Shown here in pieces: positions 12,269 to 23,200 of a DNA stretch of 64,000 nucleotides (positions within the stretch are counted from its first letter, which is position 1; every line of letters begins with the position of its first letter). The translations under genes and the position numbers were made by a program. Source of the stretch: Siphonodentalium dalli (lineage: Eukaryota > Mollusca > Scaphopoda > Gadilida > Siphonodentaliidae); the NCBI GenBank assembly GCA_032622095.1, contig CP136061.1, forward strand, positions 40,183,797 to 40,247,796. The letters are read 5' to 3'. Under the pieces are notes generated by a model. It was not told the DNA's origin and ran no database searches. It worked only from the letters and a program-made list of their open reading frames with translations.

Positions 12269-12393
12269 CTTTGAGTTGTCGACAGCCATGGTCTCTCTTT
12301 TATTGCTCGCAGTCTTTGTTCTTCCATATTCTCTATAGCAACACTCTCTCTCAGCGTCATCGGCAGTGATTTAGAAAGTGGGTTATCTTCTCC
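12269..12393 (-). CDS. F-box gene exon: charged helical segment
   Basis: The acceptor is TTATTCCAG before 12393. In phase 0 it reads NPLSKSLPMTLRESVAIEN, then MEEQRLRAIKERPWLSTTQ. I place the end at 12269 (AAAG|GTTCGC). That donor is weak, but it alone gives the phase needed by the exon at 3500. The alternative TTAT|GTATAA at 12255 would leave phase 0 and break the join. An intervening exon in the 8.8-kb gap to 3500 cannot be excluded. Confidence 0.65.
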
Positions 12394-13698
12394 CTGGAAT
12401 AAATATACAAATCGATGAATTATATTAGAAATGGTTTATATTAAGATGAATCAGAAATCAACATGATGAAATTCAATGGGAATCAAGCTTAATTAACGGG
12501 TCATTTCGCTACAATATTCAAGGGTTTTCTTGGCCCTCTATTTCGAAATTCAAGGCCATACGAATAACTTTTCAAATACACTTTCCTTTAACAATTTAAG
12601 AACTTGTGAGGCCTTTAATGGCCACTTGTTGGATTCATCGCTATTCCAGGCACTTAACACACTGTGTTAACCCTAAACGAGATAGTTTAATGAAGTGAAA
12701 TTAATTAATTTACATTACTAAGTAGATACTGGTTGCAAAGATGATATAGTTTATGAACAATGACAACTAAAGTGAACAGTGACACTGAAGGTGCATTGCT
12801 AAGCTTGTTTCATGCAATACTAAGTGTTGAATTGAAAATTACAGGTAATTCTTGTACATTCATATCGAATTGTAGTTAACATAATACTTTTCGTCTAACG
12901 CTTTGACTTACATTTGACATATTTATTGACCAGATGGCTGTTGTGCTATAAATATCGCAATGTTCACAGAACAGAATGAATGTTATTCAAGACATACACA
13001 GTACGATACGATGTGTAAATGGGTTTGTCGATACAGCACGAGTGCTGTCGCGGAAGGATAGAACGAAAGGCGCTTGTTTATTACACGCTTCACGTCCTAG
13101 AATCTGTGCATTAAAAATACAGGATTAGAAGGTTTATTTATGCTCATACAGGGCGTGTTTGTTATGTGTGATGATTCTTTTATTTAAATAGTTCCAGTTT
13201 CATGGTTGAGGCGAACGTCATGTACGCCATTTTACGTCAAGGAGATGTGTATGGAACGTATGTTCCATACAGATTTGTAAATATGGAACAGCAATAACAC
13301 TGTATTTCTAGGAACAAGAGTGTAATAAAAACTGTTTTTTCAGCCTGGTTAATTAATTTAAGCTACAAACAATTGAGTTACAGTATTTCATGAATTAACA
13401 GTTTATGATTAACCATTTCTGTACTAAATACTCATTGATGAGTAGTTACCTTATTAACCTTTTCTATATTAATACTGATGAGTAGTTATCCCTTAATAAA
13501 TCTTAAGATAATAACTTCAACAAAACAACCTGTTCCTTCTGCACGTTTATTATCTGCTGTCTGCTTATTTTTCCTGAGCACCCCTCCAGATTAATAATAG
13601 ACTATTCCAATGTATACTTTTATAACTGAGTGGGAAAATCCATTCAGTATAGAAAGAGTTAAATTATGTTAAAATATTCCCCTGTGGTTTATACATAC
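12394..13698. other. Intron of the F-box gene, nothing else recognised
   Basis: AT-rich DNA between exons 13946-13699 and 12393-12269, without a clear repeat or further exon. Confidence 0.6.
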
Positions 13699-13946
13699 AA
13701 CGATGCGATGACCCTCTTGTCGTTTTGCTGTAGCGAGTCCCGTGCCAACAACATTCATAGACTTGGCCACCGCCTGCTCATGCCGTTTGGTGACGATACC
13801 AAATCTATTGTGCAGTGTCAGCATGGATGGAGGCAGCTTGGGGACGTTTACATTGTAGCCGTACTGGTTAGCTTGGAATGACTTAGATAAGTCACTGGGC
13901 TTGTAGTCAGGACCCTGCCATGCTGGTCTGGAGTACCTCACCAACT
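13699..13946 (-). CDS. F-box gene exon: 82-residue segment of unknown function
   Basis: This 248-bp exon has acceptor GTTTTGTAG before 13946 and donor GTT|GTATGT at 13698. Two bases complete the split codon from the previous exon; 82 codons follow. The product includes YSRPAWQGPDYKPSDLSK, YGYNVNVPKLPPSM and HEQAVAKSMNVVGTG. Composition is soluble and protein-like, with no membrane segment. No known domain is recognised. The frame stays open past the donor, but GTATGT is the only good donor giving the phase required by the next exon. Confidence 0.8.
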
Positions 13947-14149
13947 CTACAAAACATCATATTTGTTAATGAACGCCTACATTAATAGCATATCATATGA
14001 GAAAGTGCACCTCTGAGGTGTATTAATTTATCTCAGGTAGCTTTTTTTTTAGAAATTAAAATTTTTATTCTGGAAACAATCATTGAATCAAAAGATATGT
14101 GATATGTAGGGTGTGCTAAATGAAATTGTTGATGAACACACATACGCAC

Positions 14150-14875
14150 GAGCGACGGATGCAAACCCATGGCAATAGCTTATTAGTGACTTTGTCAAGT
14201 TGAGTTAAAAAGGGGATTAACTCTGTCAGAAATGGTCAGACCAAATTTGAACTTGACTTGCATTTTCATGTGACTAATGCACATACTAAATATTAAAGCT
14301 ATGGATAATCATAACCTGAGAAACATTATCATCCGGACAACAAAATAATCAGCAATTTCTAGGTCGAAAAGGGGCATAACTCTACCAGAAATGGTCAGTT
14401 CGGAACCAAACTCGAACTTGATCAGAACTTTCTCATATGAAAGCCTCATACCAAGTTTCATCAAATTCAATTTAACAAAATAATCGGCATATTCTGTCGA
14501 GCAAGGGGCATAACTCTGTCAGAAATGGTTGTACCAAACCCACGTATGAACTTGACCTGTATTTCATGTGATTAATCCACATACTAAATTTGAAAGCTAT
14601 CGGATAATCACAACTTGAGTTATCATTAGGACAACAAAATAATCAGCAAATTCTAAATTGAAAAGGGGCATAAGTCCGCCAGAAATGGTCAGATCGGATC
14701 CAAATTCAAACTTTATCGGGACTTTCTCATATGAATGTGACATACCAAGTTTCATCAAATTCTGTGGAATACTAATCAAGTTATCATCTGTACAACCAAA
14801 CTTTCGGATGGATGGACAGACACACAGACGGATGGCCAGACAGATGTTTTTTTCGGCGGAAACAAACCTTGATAA
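14150..14875. repeat. GGATGG-tailed dispersed repeat
   Basis: Tandem ~300-bp modules (AGGGGCATAACTCTGTCAGA, AATTTGAACTTGACCTGTAT-like, TTATCATCCGGACAACAAAA) ending in GGATGGATGGACAGAC. A related copy lies at 56640-57005 and a related family at 51220-51790. Confidence 0.8.
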
Positions 14876-15036
14876 TTCAACAACAATATATTGCATTGGG
14901 TTTTTTCAATCAAATAACTTTAATATATCTACCATTTGGAGCTTCCTGTTTTCAATAGTAATATTTTGGGTATATCAATTATAATATAATAGATATAATT
15001 TAATTTAGGTAACGATATTATATGGGCTTTTACTGG

Positions 15037-15437
15037 TTAACCCTTTACCCAACAGAACGGCCCTGTGCCAATGCATTCTCTTATATATGCGAGTCGACCA
15101 TAGGTCGCCTCGCATATATAAGAGAATGCATTGGCTTAACACATTAAAAATTATAAAATTGTTAAAAAATGTAAGAAAAAATGGTAAAAAGTGTTAAAAA
15201 AAGATTGTTTTTTAGGCCAATGCATTCTCTTATATATGCGAGGCGACCTATGGTCGACTCGCATATATAAGAGAATGCATTGGAACAGGGCATAACTGTA
15301 ACTATCACAATGTGGTCAAGGAGCCGGTTCCAATGATATCCATATTTGTATGGTTCTATTGAGACAGACCGAAGATATTTTAGGCTGTTGAAGCTTTATT
15401 TGGCCGGTTTTGGCCGGTTTGTTGGGTAAAGGGTTAA
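15037..15437 (-). mobile_element. MITE family A, copy 2 (inverted relative to copy 1)
   Basis: Same TTAACCCTTTACCCAACA terminal repeats and double-hairpin interior as the element at 3826, in the opposite orientation. It ends 60 bp before the exon at 15497. Confidence 0.92.
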
Positions 15438-15496
15438 TTTGCTCAGGAATGTTTTTTCATGACAAACTAGACTCTGATTCGAGGTTAAAAACTCAC

Positions 15497-15587
15497 GACT
15501 TTCTTCATCGCTCAAAGGCCCTTTTCGTCTCGCTTTGTTTTTTGCTTTCATTCTTGCTATAGCTGTTCTGTATCCATAGAGCTCAGC
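15497..15587 (-). CDS. F-box gene exon: basic linker
   Basis: This 91-bp exon has acceptor AAATTGCAG before 15587 and donor AGTC|GTGAGT at 15496. It starts in phase 0 and leaves one base. It encodes 30 codons including AELYGYRTAIARMKAKNK and RRKGPLSDEES, highly charged and probably helical. No family is recognised. Support is the splice sites and exact phase agreement with both neighbours. Confidence 0.75.
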
Positions 15588-16564
15588 CTGCAATTTGCAA
15601 CCAGCATATAAGATGACTTTATCACATAATTAGCACCTAAACCTGGCCTCATGATTTTTTTTGGAATGACACACGTGTATTATCGGCACGTGCAGTGCCA
15701 TAATAGCTTAGCGCAATGATGTTGATGTCAATGCTGAAACTTTATTATTCTGTTCATTAGAATATAATTATGATATTCGATTTGTGTTGGGTCACTTAGT
15801 GTTGACCATGAGATAAACATGTGATTATGTGATAAAATGGATCTCAAGTTCATAGCAATTCTAAAAGAAATTTTATAACCTGGTTCACTAAATTAGAAGC
15901 GAGCTTCGCTAACAGCTCGGCTCAAATCAAATTTCCTACCCAGAATTTCACAGCTTAAATTGATCGGAAATGATCCCTCAATGGGTCTTCATTCATGTGA
16001 GTAGTAATTAATTATTTCACTGTGGCTGGATTTCGCAGGGATTTTTTGAGTCATTAATTGTTTTGACCTCACAAGAGCTGGACCAACTGTGATTTGAGTT
16101 TGAATGGCTTAAAGCCAAACGATTCACCCACCCATCCCAACCCTATTTTCGAGTATAATTAACATCATAATTATATGCAGCTGTTTTTTATTCCTTTATT
16201 TCCATCAAGATAATAACATCATTATCCTTAATGACACTGCAGTTAGTTGTTATTTAATCATTACTTATTTATTTGAATTTGCATGAAATAGACAATTTTA
16301 TTTGAATTATTTGCATGAAGCTTGCTTGCTCATCATTTGTATATTTTGTTTTGTTATTATGTTTTATTTATGTTGATTCAGCTCTTGTGTGGTCTAATCA
16401 GCCGTCAATAAATCATAATTAATTTAATTAGTGTCACCCTTTTAAATTTATAGTTCCCGTGCTATATGCAGTGAATTCTTTTGACAGTTAGTTCATCGTC
16501 TTGGAATATTTAAAATTCTAACTACACCGCCAGTTTTGTTGTGGAATTTTAAGTTGTGATTAAG
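15588..16564. other. Intron of the F-box gene, nothing else recognised
   Basis: AT-rich, no further exon or repeat family seen. Confidence 0.5.
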
Positions 16565-17028
16565 CAAGTCTGAGTTTAGTGTGTCTGTCATTTTCAGAAT
16601 GAGGTCCCCAGAGTATGAATTTAGTGATGCTATCCTGCATAGTGGGCTAGCTAGCTTCACTAAATTCACCCTCTGGGGACCTCATTCTTCTTAGGCCTCA
16701 TCTCCTCTGGAAAGTTTCTTTATTATAAAATATCTATAGAAACTTCTTAACATAGATTCTATTCTTTTTTAGCTTAGTTTCTCTATATTCCCAAATTGGC
16801 AGACGACACATTGCATAATCAAGGTTTCCAACGGGTGTACATCACAATAATTCACCATTTGGGAACTTCAATCTGAGTCTATGTCTCCCATAGCAGATGA
16901 GGCCATGCAAAATGAGGTCCCAAGTGGGTGAATTTGGTGATGCTAGCCCACTATGCAGGATAGCATCACTAAATTCACCCTCTGGGGACCTCATTCTGCA
17001 AATGACAGGCACACTAAACTCAGGCTTG
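16565..17028. mobile_element. Fold-back MITE family B (two-hairpin copy)
   Basis: Ends CAAGTCTGAG and CTCAGGCTTG. Inside are two hairpins with GAATGAGGTCCCC ... GGGTGAATTTAGTGATGCTA arms, separated by about 240 bp. Other copies: 18197-18300, 19317-19538, 26145-26398, 37030-37492, 44843-44994, 45757-46172 and 48561-49955. Confidence 0.85.
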
Positions 17029-17135
17029 TGATAGAGGTCACTTTATGGCTGAACCATGCAGATTTTGAGATCTTAAAACCTAGGTAACATGATACTCATA
17101 GCTGCATGACAACGTCAATTTGAACCTAACAAATA

Positions 17136-17300
17136 CAGTTAGGTATCGACTCCTTAACCACAGCAGAATTATGGGTAACTTTTCAGGATCTGACAGAGCT
17201 TTCCAATGAATGGCAACAAGCCATATTTCTGACTAAATCCTGAAAAGTTACCCATAATTCTGCTGTGGTTAAGGAGTCGATCATTTAGAGCATTACTGTA
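17136..17300. mobile_element. Fold-back MITE family C next to a splice donor
   Basis: Inverted arms carry CGACTCCTTAACCACAGCAG and ATTATGGGTAACTTTTCAGG. The right end (GCATTACTGTA, 17300) is about 6 bp from the donor hexamer of the exon at 17313-17450. Confidence 0.85.
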
Positions 17301-17312
17301 ATTAAGCCTTAC

Positions 17313-17450
17313 ATTATCATGACCGACGTTGAAATCCATAGTCTCCAGAGCGCATACATAGAATCGTTTCCATGCTCCGTACTCATTATCTGGGGGTCTG
17401 TACTCCAGGAACCATCCATTCCGCACACACTTAGCACTCCATACTGTATC
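17313..17450 (-). CDS. F-box gene exon following the F-box
   Basis: This 138-bp exon (46 codons, phase 0/0) has acceptor TTTTTATAG before 17450 and donor AAT|GTAAGG at 17312. The product starts DTVWSAKCVRNGWFLEY and contains YGAWKRFYVCALETMD. FBXO16 has a matching order after its F-box (a W, a K-C pair, then W and W-K residues). Past this exon I no longer see similarity to FBXO16. A fold-back element ends within about 7 bp of the donor hexamer. Confidence 0.9.
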
Positions 17451-17721
17451 CTATAAAAAGGTGTTTATATTAAATACATATACTCCAACAAGATGTGTTC
17501 AACATTCATTCAGGTTTTGAAAGTGTGGTTGACATACAGCGCTGTTGGTGGCCAATAGCCAATCTTTTTCAAAAATAGCCAAAGAAAATTTCTTTTGGCC
17601 AAAAAGTTTCAAGTCTATAGAGTCAGAAATCACCTAATTATTGATAGTCTCATTATCCATGTACAAAACAAGTAGACAACAACATCACTCACACTTAAAC
17701 ACCACAACCGTTTCACTCAAA

Positions 17722-17992
17722 ATGGCAGCACACACCAACCTAAATATAGCTCATATAAATGTTAACAGCATCAGAGCTCGCAAACAAGAACTAATATAAT
17801 ATGTAGAAGAAAATAAAATAGACATACTCACAGTAAACGAAACAAAATTAGGCAACGACATTAAATTCTCATTCCCCGGCTTTAACACACATAGAAAAGA
17901 CCAATCCTCTGCAGGGGGTGTGGTCGCTATACTAGTTAGACACCATATAAAATACACAATTATCAACAATAATAATAATTATCTAATTATCA
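17722..17992 (+). pseudogene. Decayed LINE fragment: N-terminal endonuclease domain
   Basis: From an ATG, the plus strand reads LNIAHINVNSIRARKQELI, a stop, then YVEENKIDILTVNETKLG, FPGFNTHRKDQ and GGVVAILVRHHIKY. This matches the start of the APE-type endonuclease of non-LTR retrotransposons (the HINVNSIR, NETK and GGVAILVR blocks in order). It breaks off after about 90 codons and has an in-frame stop, so it is a dead fragment. It sits in the F-box gene intron, opposite in strand to the exons. Confidence 0.85.
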
Positions 17993-18196
17993 ACAACTTG
18001 AAATTGATCAGTTATTTTGAATCTGCATTTTAATTTTTGTTTAAGTTTTGGTTTTCTCAATGATCCCATATTTTTTTGAGAAATGATCAAACAAAATCAG
18101 AAATGGCCTATTACTATTGGGTTATCTGGAGATATCACTGCTCAAAATGACTGACAGGTCTCATACAGGCCTGAGATTATGGTACGGCATCGACAG

Positions 18197-18300
18197 AATG
18201 AGGTCCCCAGAGGGTGAATTTAGTGATGCTTAGCTCACTGTGCGAGATAGTGTCACTAAATTCACCCTCTTGGGACCTCATTCTGCAAATGTCCAGTACC
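18197..18300. mobile_element. MITE family B, single hairpin
   Basis: One GAATGAGGTCCCCAGAGGG hairpin only, followed by the family's GCAAATG end. Confidence 0.8.
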
Positions 18301-18444
18301 ATAAACACTGTTTACAAATGTTTGCAGGCTTGGAAAAATAGAGTAAAAATAAAGTACTATTAAGATGTTCTGTATGAACCCGGATTATATAAACTGGAAA
18401 ATTAAAACATAAACATCATCAGCCTGTTGCCAAATGGGTCCTTC

Positions 18445-18707
18445 TTAATCCTTCTATGACTGGAGCTTCCTGAATTTTTGCGAAGACCCTATGCCAATGC
18501 ATTCTCTTATATATGCAAGTCTCCCATAGAGAGCCTCGCATATATAAGAAAATACATTGGACTAACAATATTTACATTGACCTTGAAAGCCAGTGCATTC
18601 TCTTATATTTGCAAGACTCCCTATGGGAGACTCATATATATAAGAGAATACACTGGCACAGGATCTTTAATGCTGCACCAGTGCAGCTCCCGTCATGAAA
18701 GGGTTAA
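18445..18707. mobile_element. MITE family A' (CATATATAAG hairpins, CATGA ends)
   Basis: Two hairpins with TTCTCTTATATATGC arms. Ends read AATCCTTCTATGACTGGAGC and GTCATGAAAGGGTTAA. It is related to family A but has different ends and hairpin loops. It stops 36 bp before the F-box exon. Relatives: 25816-26082, 36800-36975, 39000-39118, 50631-50889, 57017-57190, 57627-57885 and 63107-63232. Confidence 0.8.
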
Positions 18708-18742
18708 AATTTATCACCATGTGTTATCTAAGTTTCACTAAC

Positions 18743-18982
18743 CTGTTCAGAAAAAAATTTCCACAGCCATGATACCTTGGCACATCGGCATAAAGACTTA
18801 GGGTCCAGAAATGAGTATATGTACAAAGCAAGAAACCGTGGCAACACTGTGGCAAAATCTACATGTTGTAACGGAACATTTTCACAGAACCACTCCTGTA
18901 TGAATTTATACTGCAGTTTGGTGCAACGGAGAAATATCACGTCCAGGAATCGCTTCCTCTGAGAGTCTGTCCACATGTCAAA
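18743..18982 (-). CDS. F-box exon
   Basis: This 240-bp, 80-codon exon has acceptor TCGTTTCAG before 18982 and donor GAACAG|GTTAGT at 18742; both ends are phase 0. It begins FDMWTDSQRKR. The F-box core runs from about residue 46 to 76: LPRFLALYIYSFLDP, then KSLCRCAKVSWLWK. This is the SKP1-binding helix set, very close to FBXO16 as I recall it. In the family the next residues are a short acidic/polar turn followed by W, which is what the next exon supplies (DTVWSAKC). The 5' edge of this exon, with its acceptor, is duplicated upstream at 19011-19082. Confidence 0.95.
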
Positions 18983-19010
18983 CTGAAACGACAGATGTAA
19001 AAAACAATAT

Positions 19011-19082
19011 AAATATCACGTCCAGGAATCGCTTCCTGAGAGTCTGTCCACATATCAAACTGAAACGACAGATGTAAAAAAA
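19011..19082 (-). repeat. Partial tandem duplicate of the F-box exon 5' edge and acceptor
   Basis: The block at 19011-19082 is a near-identical copy of about 18932-19005. It covers the polypyrimidine tract, the CAG acceptor and the first ~49 exon bases. The copied acceptor lies 77 bp upstream of the functional one. The copy lacks two bases (CTCTGAGAG became CTGAGAG on the plus strand), so splicing to it would shift the frame and soon meet a stop. Confidence 0.9.
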
Positions 19083-19316
19083 ACTCTATAAATATGGAGC
19101 TTGGACAAAGGCTGCAGGCCTCGATCTAGGGGTAGACTGTGATATCTGCTAATTAACCCTCCTTATATATCTTATCAGGATTTCGCCCAGAATAATTGGG
19201 GTTAATTCATCAGAGATGGGAGTTATCCATGCAGAAACTGAAAATAGCTTGACCAAAACCATCACATATAGAGATAACTTACACAGTATCCAACACTGGT
19301 TGATGACAAGTCTGAG

Positions 19317-19538
19317 TTTAGTGTGCCTGTCATTGCAGAATGAGGTTCTCGGAGGGTGAGTTTAGTGATGCTATCCCACATAGGGGGCTAAATTCACCCT
19401 CTGGGAACCTCATTCTGCTCAGGCATCATCTTCTCTGGAAAGAGGGTGAATTTGGTGATGCTAGCCTGCTATGCATTACTAAATTCACCCTCTGAGGACC
19501 TCATTCTGCAAATGACAGGCAGACTAAACTCAGGTTTG
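19317..19538. mobile_element. MITE family B copy
   Basis: Ends CAAGTCTGAG and CTCAGGTTTG, with two truncated GAATGAGGT / ACCTCATTC hairpins inside. Confidence 0.8.
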
Positions 19539-19679
19539 GTTGGTGAAGGTAACATGTGAACTTGTCCCCTCAGGGAAATCAAGAAAATCCTTTCATTCAA
19601 ATACAGAATTAAAAAAATCCCTCTGAAATCAGCTGCAATCACATTCACCATATTTTCTTAAAAATTAAAAGACCACATG

Positions 19680-20249
19680 CAGGGTTCGCGCTGCCACTTG
19701 CCAAATTTGCCAATGGCAAAAATAATTCACATTTGGCAAAAAATATTTTCATTTGGCAAAAGTTTTGGCAAGTCACATTTTAATTCCTCAAGCAATTTGA
19801 ACAAATACTGGTCAATCATTACCATTCATTTCAGGATTCTCTTACATCGTAATTATATTAGTGGTGTTTTATAAGGTTGAGGGACAGTTAACGCCTCTAT
19901 TTATAGATGCAGTTAATCTCATAGCATTAGTACTGATGGTTGGAGGGATTACTAATCTTCCTGTGATGTGCCCTACTGATGGAGAAACCGTTCTACCATT
20001 GTATTGTTCGGTGATTGGCTTATTGTTGTATGATAAACCACAATAGAGATGCGAGTATTTATAATTATTAACTAACTGCCTTCTATCGATATCAAAAGTC
20101 GTTCAAACCGCGAGTGTCGAAACATAAGACTTGATAAAAATGGTACTATCAGGGATAACATTTGGCAACTGCTAAAATAATTTGGCAAAAAATATTTTTA
20201 TTTGGCAAATTATTTGGCAAAAGTAAATTTTGGTCCAGCGCGGACCCTG
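19680..20249. mobile_element. hAT-like non-autonomous element with 8-bp target duplication
   Basis: A 570-bp element starting CAGGGTTCGCGCTG and ending CAGCGCGGACCCTG, with inner inverted TTTGGCAAAA-rich arms. It is flanked on both sides by ACCACATG (19672-19679 and 20250-20257). An 8-bp duplication and CAGGG termini are typical of hAT transposons. The internal plus frame (19861-20046) has no recognised domain and no transposase was seen. Confidence 0.88.
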
Positions 20250-20257
20250 ACCACATG

Positions 20258-23200
20258 TCCCCCCCCCCCAAAATAAGGTGGCTAAATACATGTCCCCCCA
20301 AATAAGGTGGCTAAATACATGTCCCCCAAATAAGGTGGCTAACTACATGTCCCCCCAAATAAGGTGTCTAAATTCATATCCCCCAAATAAGGTGGCTAAA
20401 TTCATGTCCCCCAAATAAGGTGTCTAAATTCATGTCCCCCCAAATAAGGTGGCTAAATTCATGTCCCCCCGAATAAGGTGGCTAAATTCATGTCCCCCCG
20501 AATAAGGTGGCTAAATTCGTGTCCCCCCAAATAAGGTGGCTAAATTCATGTCCCCCCGAATAAGGTGGCTAAATTCATATCCCCCAAATAAGGTGGCTAA
20601 ATTCATGTCCCCCAAATAAGGTGTCTAAATTCATGTCCCCCCAAATAAGGTGGCTAAATTCATGTCCCCTGAATAAGGTGGCTAAATTCGTGTCCCCCGA
20701 ATAAGGTGGCTAAATTCATGTCCCCCCGAATAAGGTGACTAAATTCATGTCCCCCCGAATAAGGTGGCTAAATTCGTGCCCCCTGAATAAGGTGGCTAAA
20801 TTCGTGTCCCCCGAATAAGGTGGCTAAATTCATGTCCCCCGAATAAGGTGGCTAAATTCATGGCCCCCAAATAAGGTGGCTAAATTCATGTCCCCCAAAT
20901 AAGGTGGCTAAATTCATATCCCCCCGAATAAGGTGGCTAAATTCATGTCCCCCAAATAAGGTGGCTAAATTCATGTCCCCCCGAATAAGGTGGCTAAATT
21001 CGTGTCCCCTGAATCAGGAGGCTAAATACATGTCCCCCAAATAAGGTGGCTAAATTCATGTCCCCCCGAATAAGGTGGCTAAATTCATTTCCCCCGAATT
21101 AGGTGGCTAAATTCATGTCCCCCCGAATAAGGTGGCTAAATTCATGTCCCCCGAATAAGGTGGCTAAATTCATGTCCCCCCGAATAAGGTGGCTAAATTC
21201 GTGTCCCCTGAATCAGGTGGCTAAATTCATGTCCCCCCAAATAAGGTGGCTAAATTCATGTCCCCCCGAATAAGGTGGCTAAATTCATGTCCCCCAAATA
21301 AGGTGGCTAAATTCATGTCCCCCCGAATAAGGTGGCTAAATTCATGTCCCCCCGAATAAGGTGGCTAAATTCATGTCCCCCAAATAAGGTGGCTAAATTC
21401 ATGTCCCCCAAATAAGGTGGCTAAATTCATGTCCGCCAAATAAGGTGTCTAAATTCATGTCCCCCCAAATAAGGTGGCTAAATTCATGTCCCCTGAATAA
21501 GGTGGCTAAATTCGTGTCCCCCAAATAAGGTGGCTAAATTCATGTCCCCCCGAATAAGGTGACTAAATTCATGTCCCCCCGAATAAGGTGGCTAAATTCG
21601 TGCCCCCTGAATAAGGTGGCTAAATTCGTGTCCCCCAAATAAGGTGGCTAAATTCATGTCCCCCGAATAAGGTGGCTAAATTCATGTCGCCCAAATAAGG
21701 TGGCTAAATTCATGTCCCCCAAATAAGGTGGCTAAATTCATGTCCCCCCGAATAAGGTGGCTAAATTCATGGCCCCCAAATAAGGTGGCTAAATTCATGT
21801 CCCCCAAATAAGGTGGCTAAATTCATATCCCCCCAAATAAGGTGGCTAAATTCATGTCCCCCAAATAAGGTGGCTAAATTCATGTCCCTCAAATAAGGTG
21901 GCTAAATTCATGTCCCCCAAATAAGGTGGCTAAATTCATGTCCCCCAAATAAGGTGGCTAAATTCATGTCCCCCCGAATAAGGTGGCTAAATTCGTGTCC
22001 CCTGAATCAGGTGGCTAAATACATGTCCCCCAAATAAGGTGGCTAAATTCATGTCCCCCCGAATAAGGTGGCTAAATTCATGTCCCCCGAATTAGGTGGC
22101 TAAATTCATGTCCCCCCGAATAAGGTGGCTAAATTCATGTCCCCCGAATAAGGTGGCTAAATTCATGTCCCCCCGAATAAGGTGGCTAAATTCGTGTCCC
22201 CTGAATCAGGTGGCTAAATTCATGTCCCCCCAAATAAGGTGGCTAAATTCATGTCCCCCCGAATAAGGTGGCTAAATTCATGTCCCCCAAATAAGGTGGC
22301 TAAATTCATGTCCCCCCGAATAAGGTGGCTAAATTCATGTCTCCCCGAATAAGGTGGCTAAATTCATGTCCCCCAAATAAGGTGGCTAAATTCATGTCCC
22401 CCAAATAAGGTGGCTAAATTCATGTCCCCCCGAATAAGGTGGCTAAATTCATGTCCCCCGAATAAGGTGGCTAAATTCATGTCCACCAAATAAGGTGGCT
22501 AAATTCATGTCCCACCGTATAAGGTGGCTAAATTCATGTCCCCCGTATAAGGTGGCTAAATTCATGTCCCCCAAATAAGGTGGCTAAATTCATGTCCCCC
22601 AAATAAGGTGGCTAAATTCATGTCCCCCAAATAAGGTGGCTAAATTCATGTCCCCCAAATAAGGTGGCTAAATTCATGTCCCCCAAATAAGGTGGCTAAA
22701 TTCATGTCCCCCAAATAAGGTGGCTAAATTCATGTCCCCCCGAATAAGGTGGCTAAATTCATGTCCCACCAAATAAGGTGGCTAAATTCATGTCCCCCAA
22801 ATAAGGTGGCTAAATACATGTCCCCCAAATAAGGTGGCTAAATTCATGTCCCCCCGAATAAGGTGGCTAAATTCATGTCCCCCGAATTAGGTGGCTAAAT
22901 TCATGTCCCCCCGAATAAGGTGGCTAAATTCATGTCCCCCGAATAAGGTGGCTAAATTCATGTCCCCCCGAATAAGGTGGCTAAATTCGTGTCCCCTGAA
23001 TCAGGTGGCTAAATTCATGTCCCCCCAAATAAGGTGGCTAAATTCATGTCCCCCCGAATAAGGTGGCTAAATTCATGTCCCCCAAATAAGGTGGCTAAAT
23101 TCATGTCCCCCCGAATAAGGTGGCTAAATTCATGTCTCCCCGAATAAGGTGGCTAAATTCATGTCCCCCAAATAAGGTGGCTAAATTCATGTCCCCCAAA

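Noticed and set aside
12256-12393. Longer version of the F-box gene exon ending TTAT|GTATAA
   Set aside because: It would end in phase 0 and not join the exon at 3500, which needs one base; the 12269 end fits.
19861-20046. Hydrophobic 61-codon frame inside the hAT-like element
   Set aside because: No recognised domain; it lies wholly within a non-autonomous element and has no partner exon.
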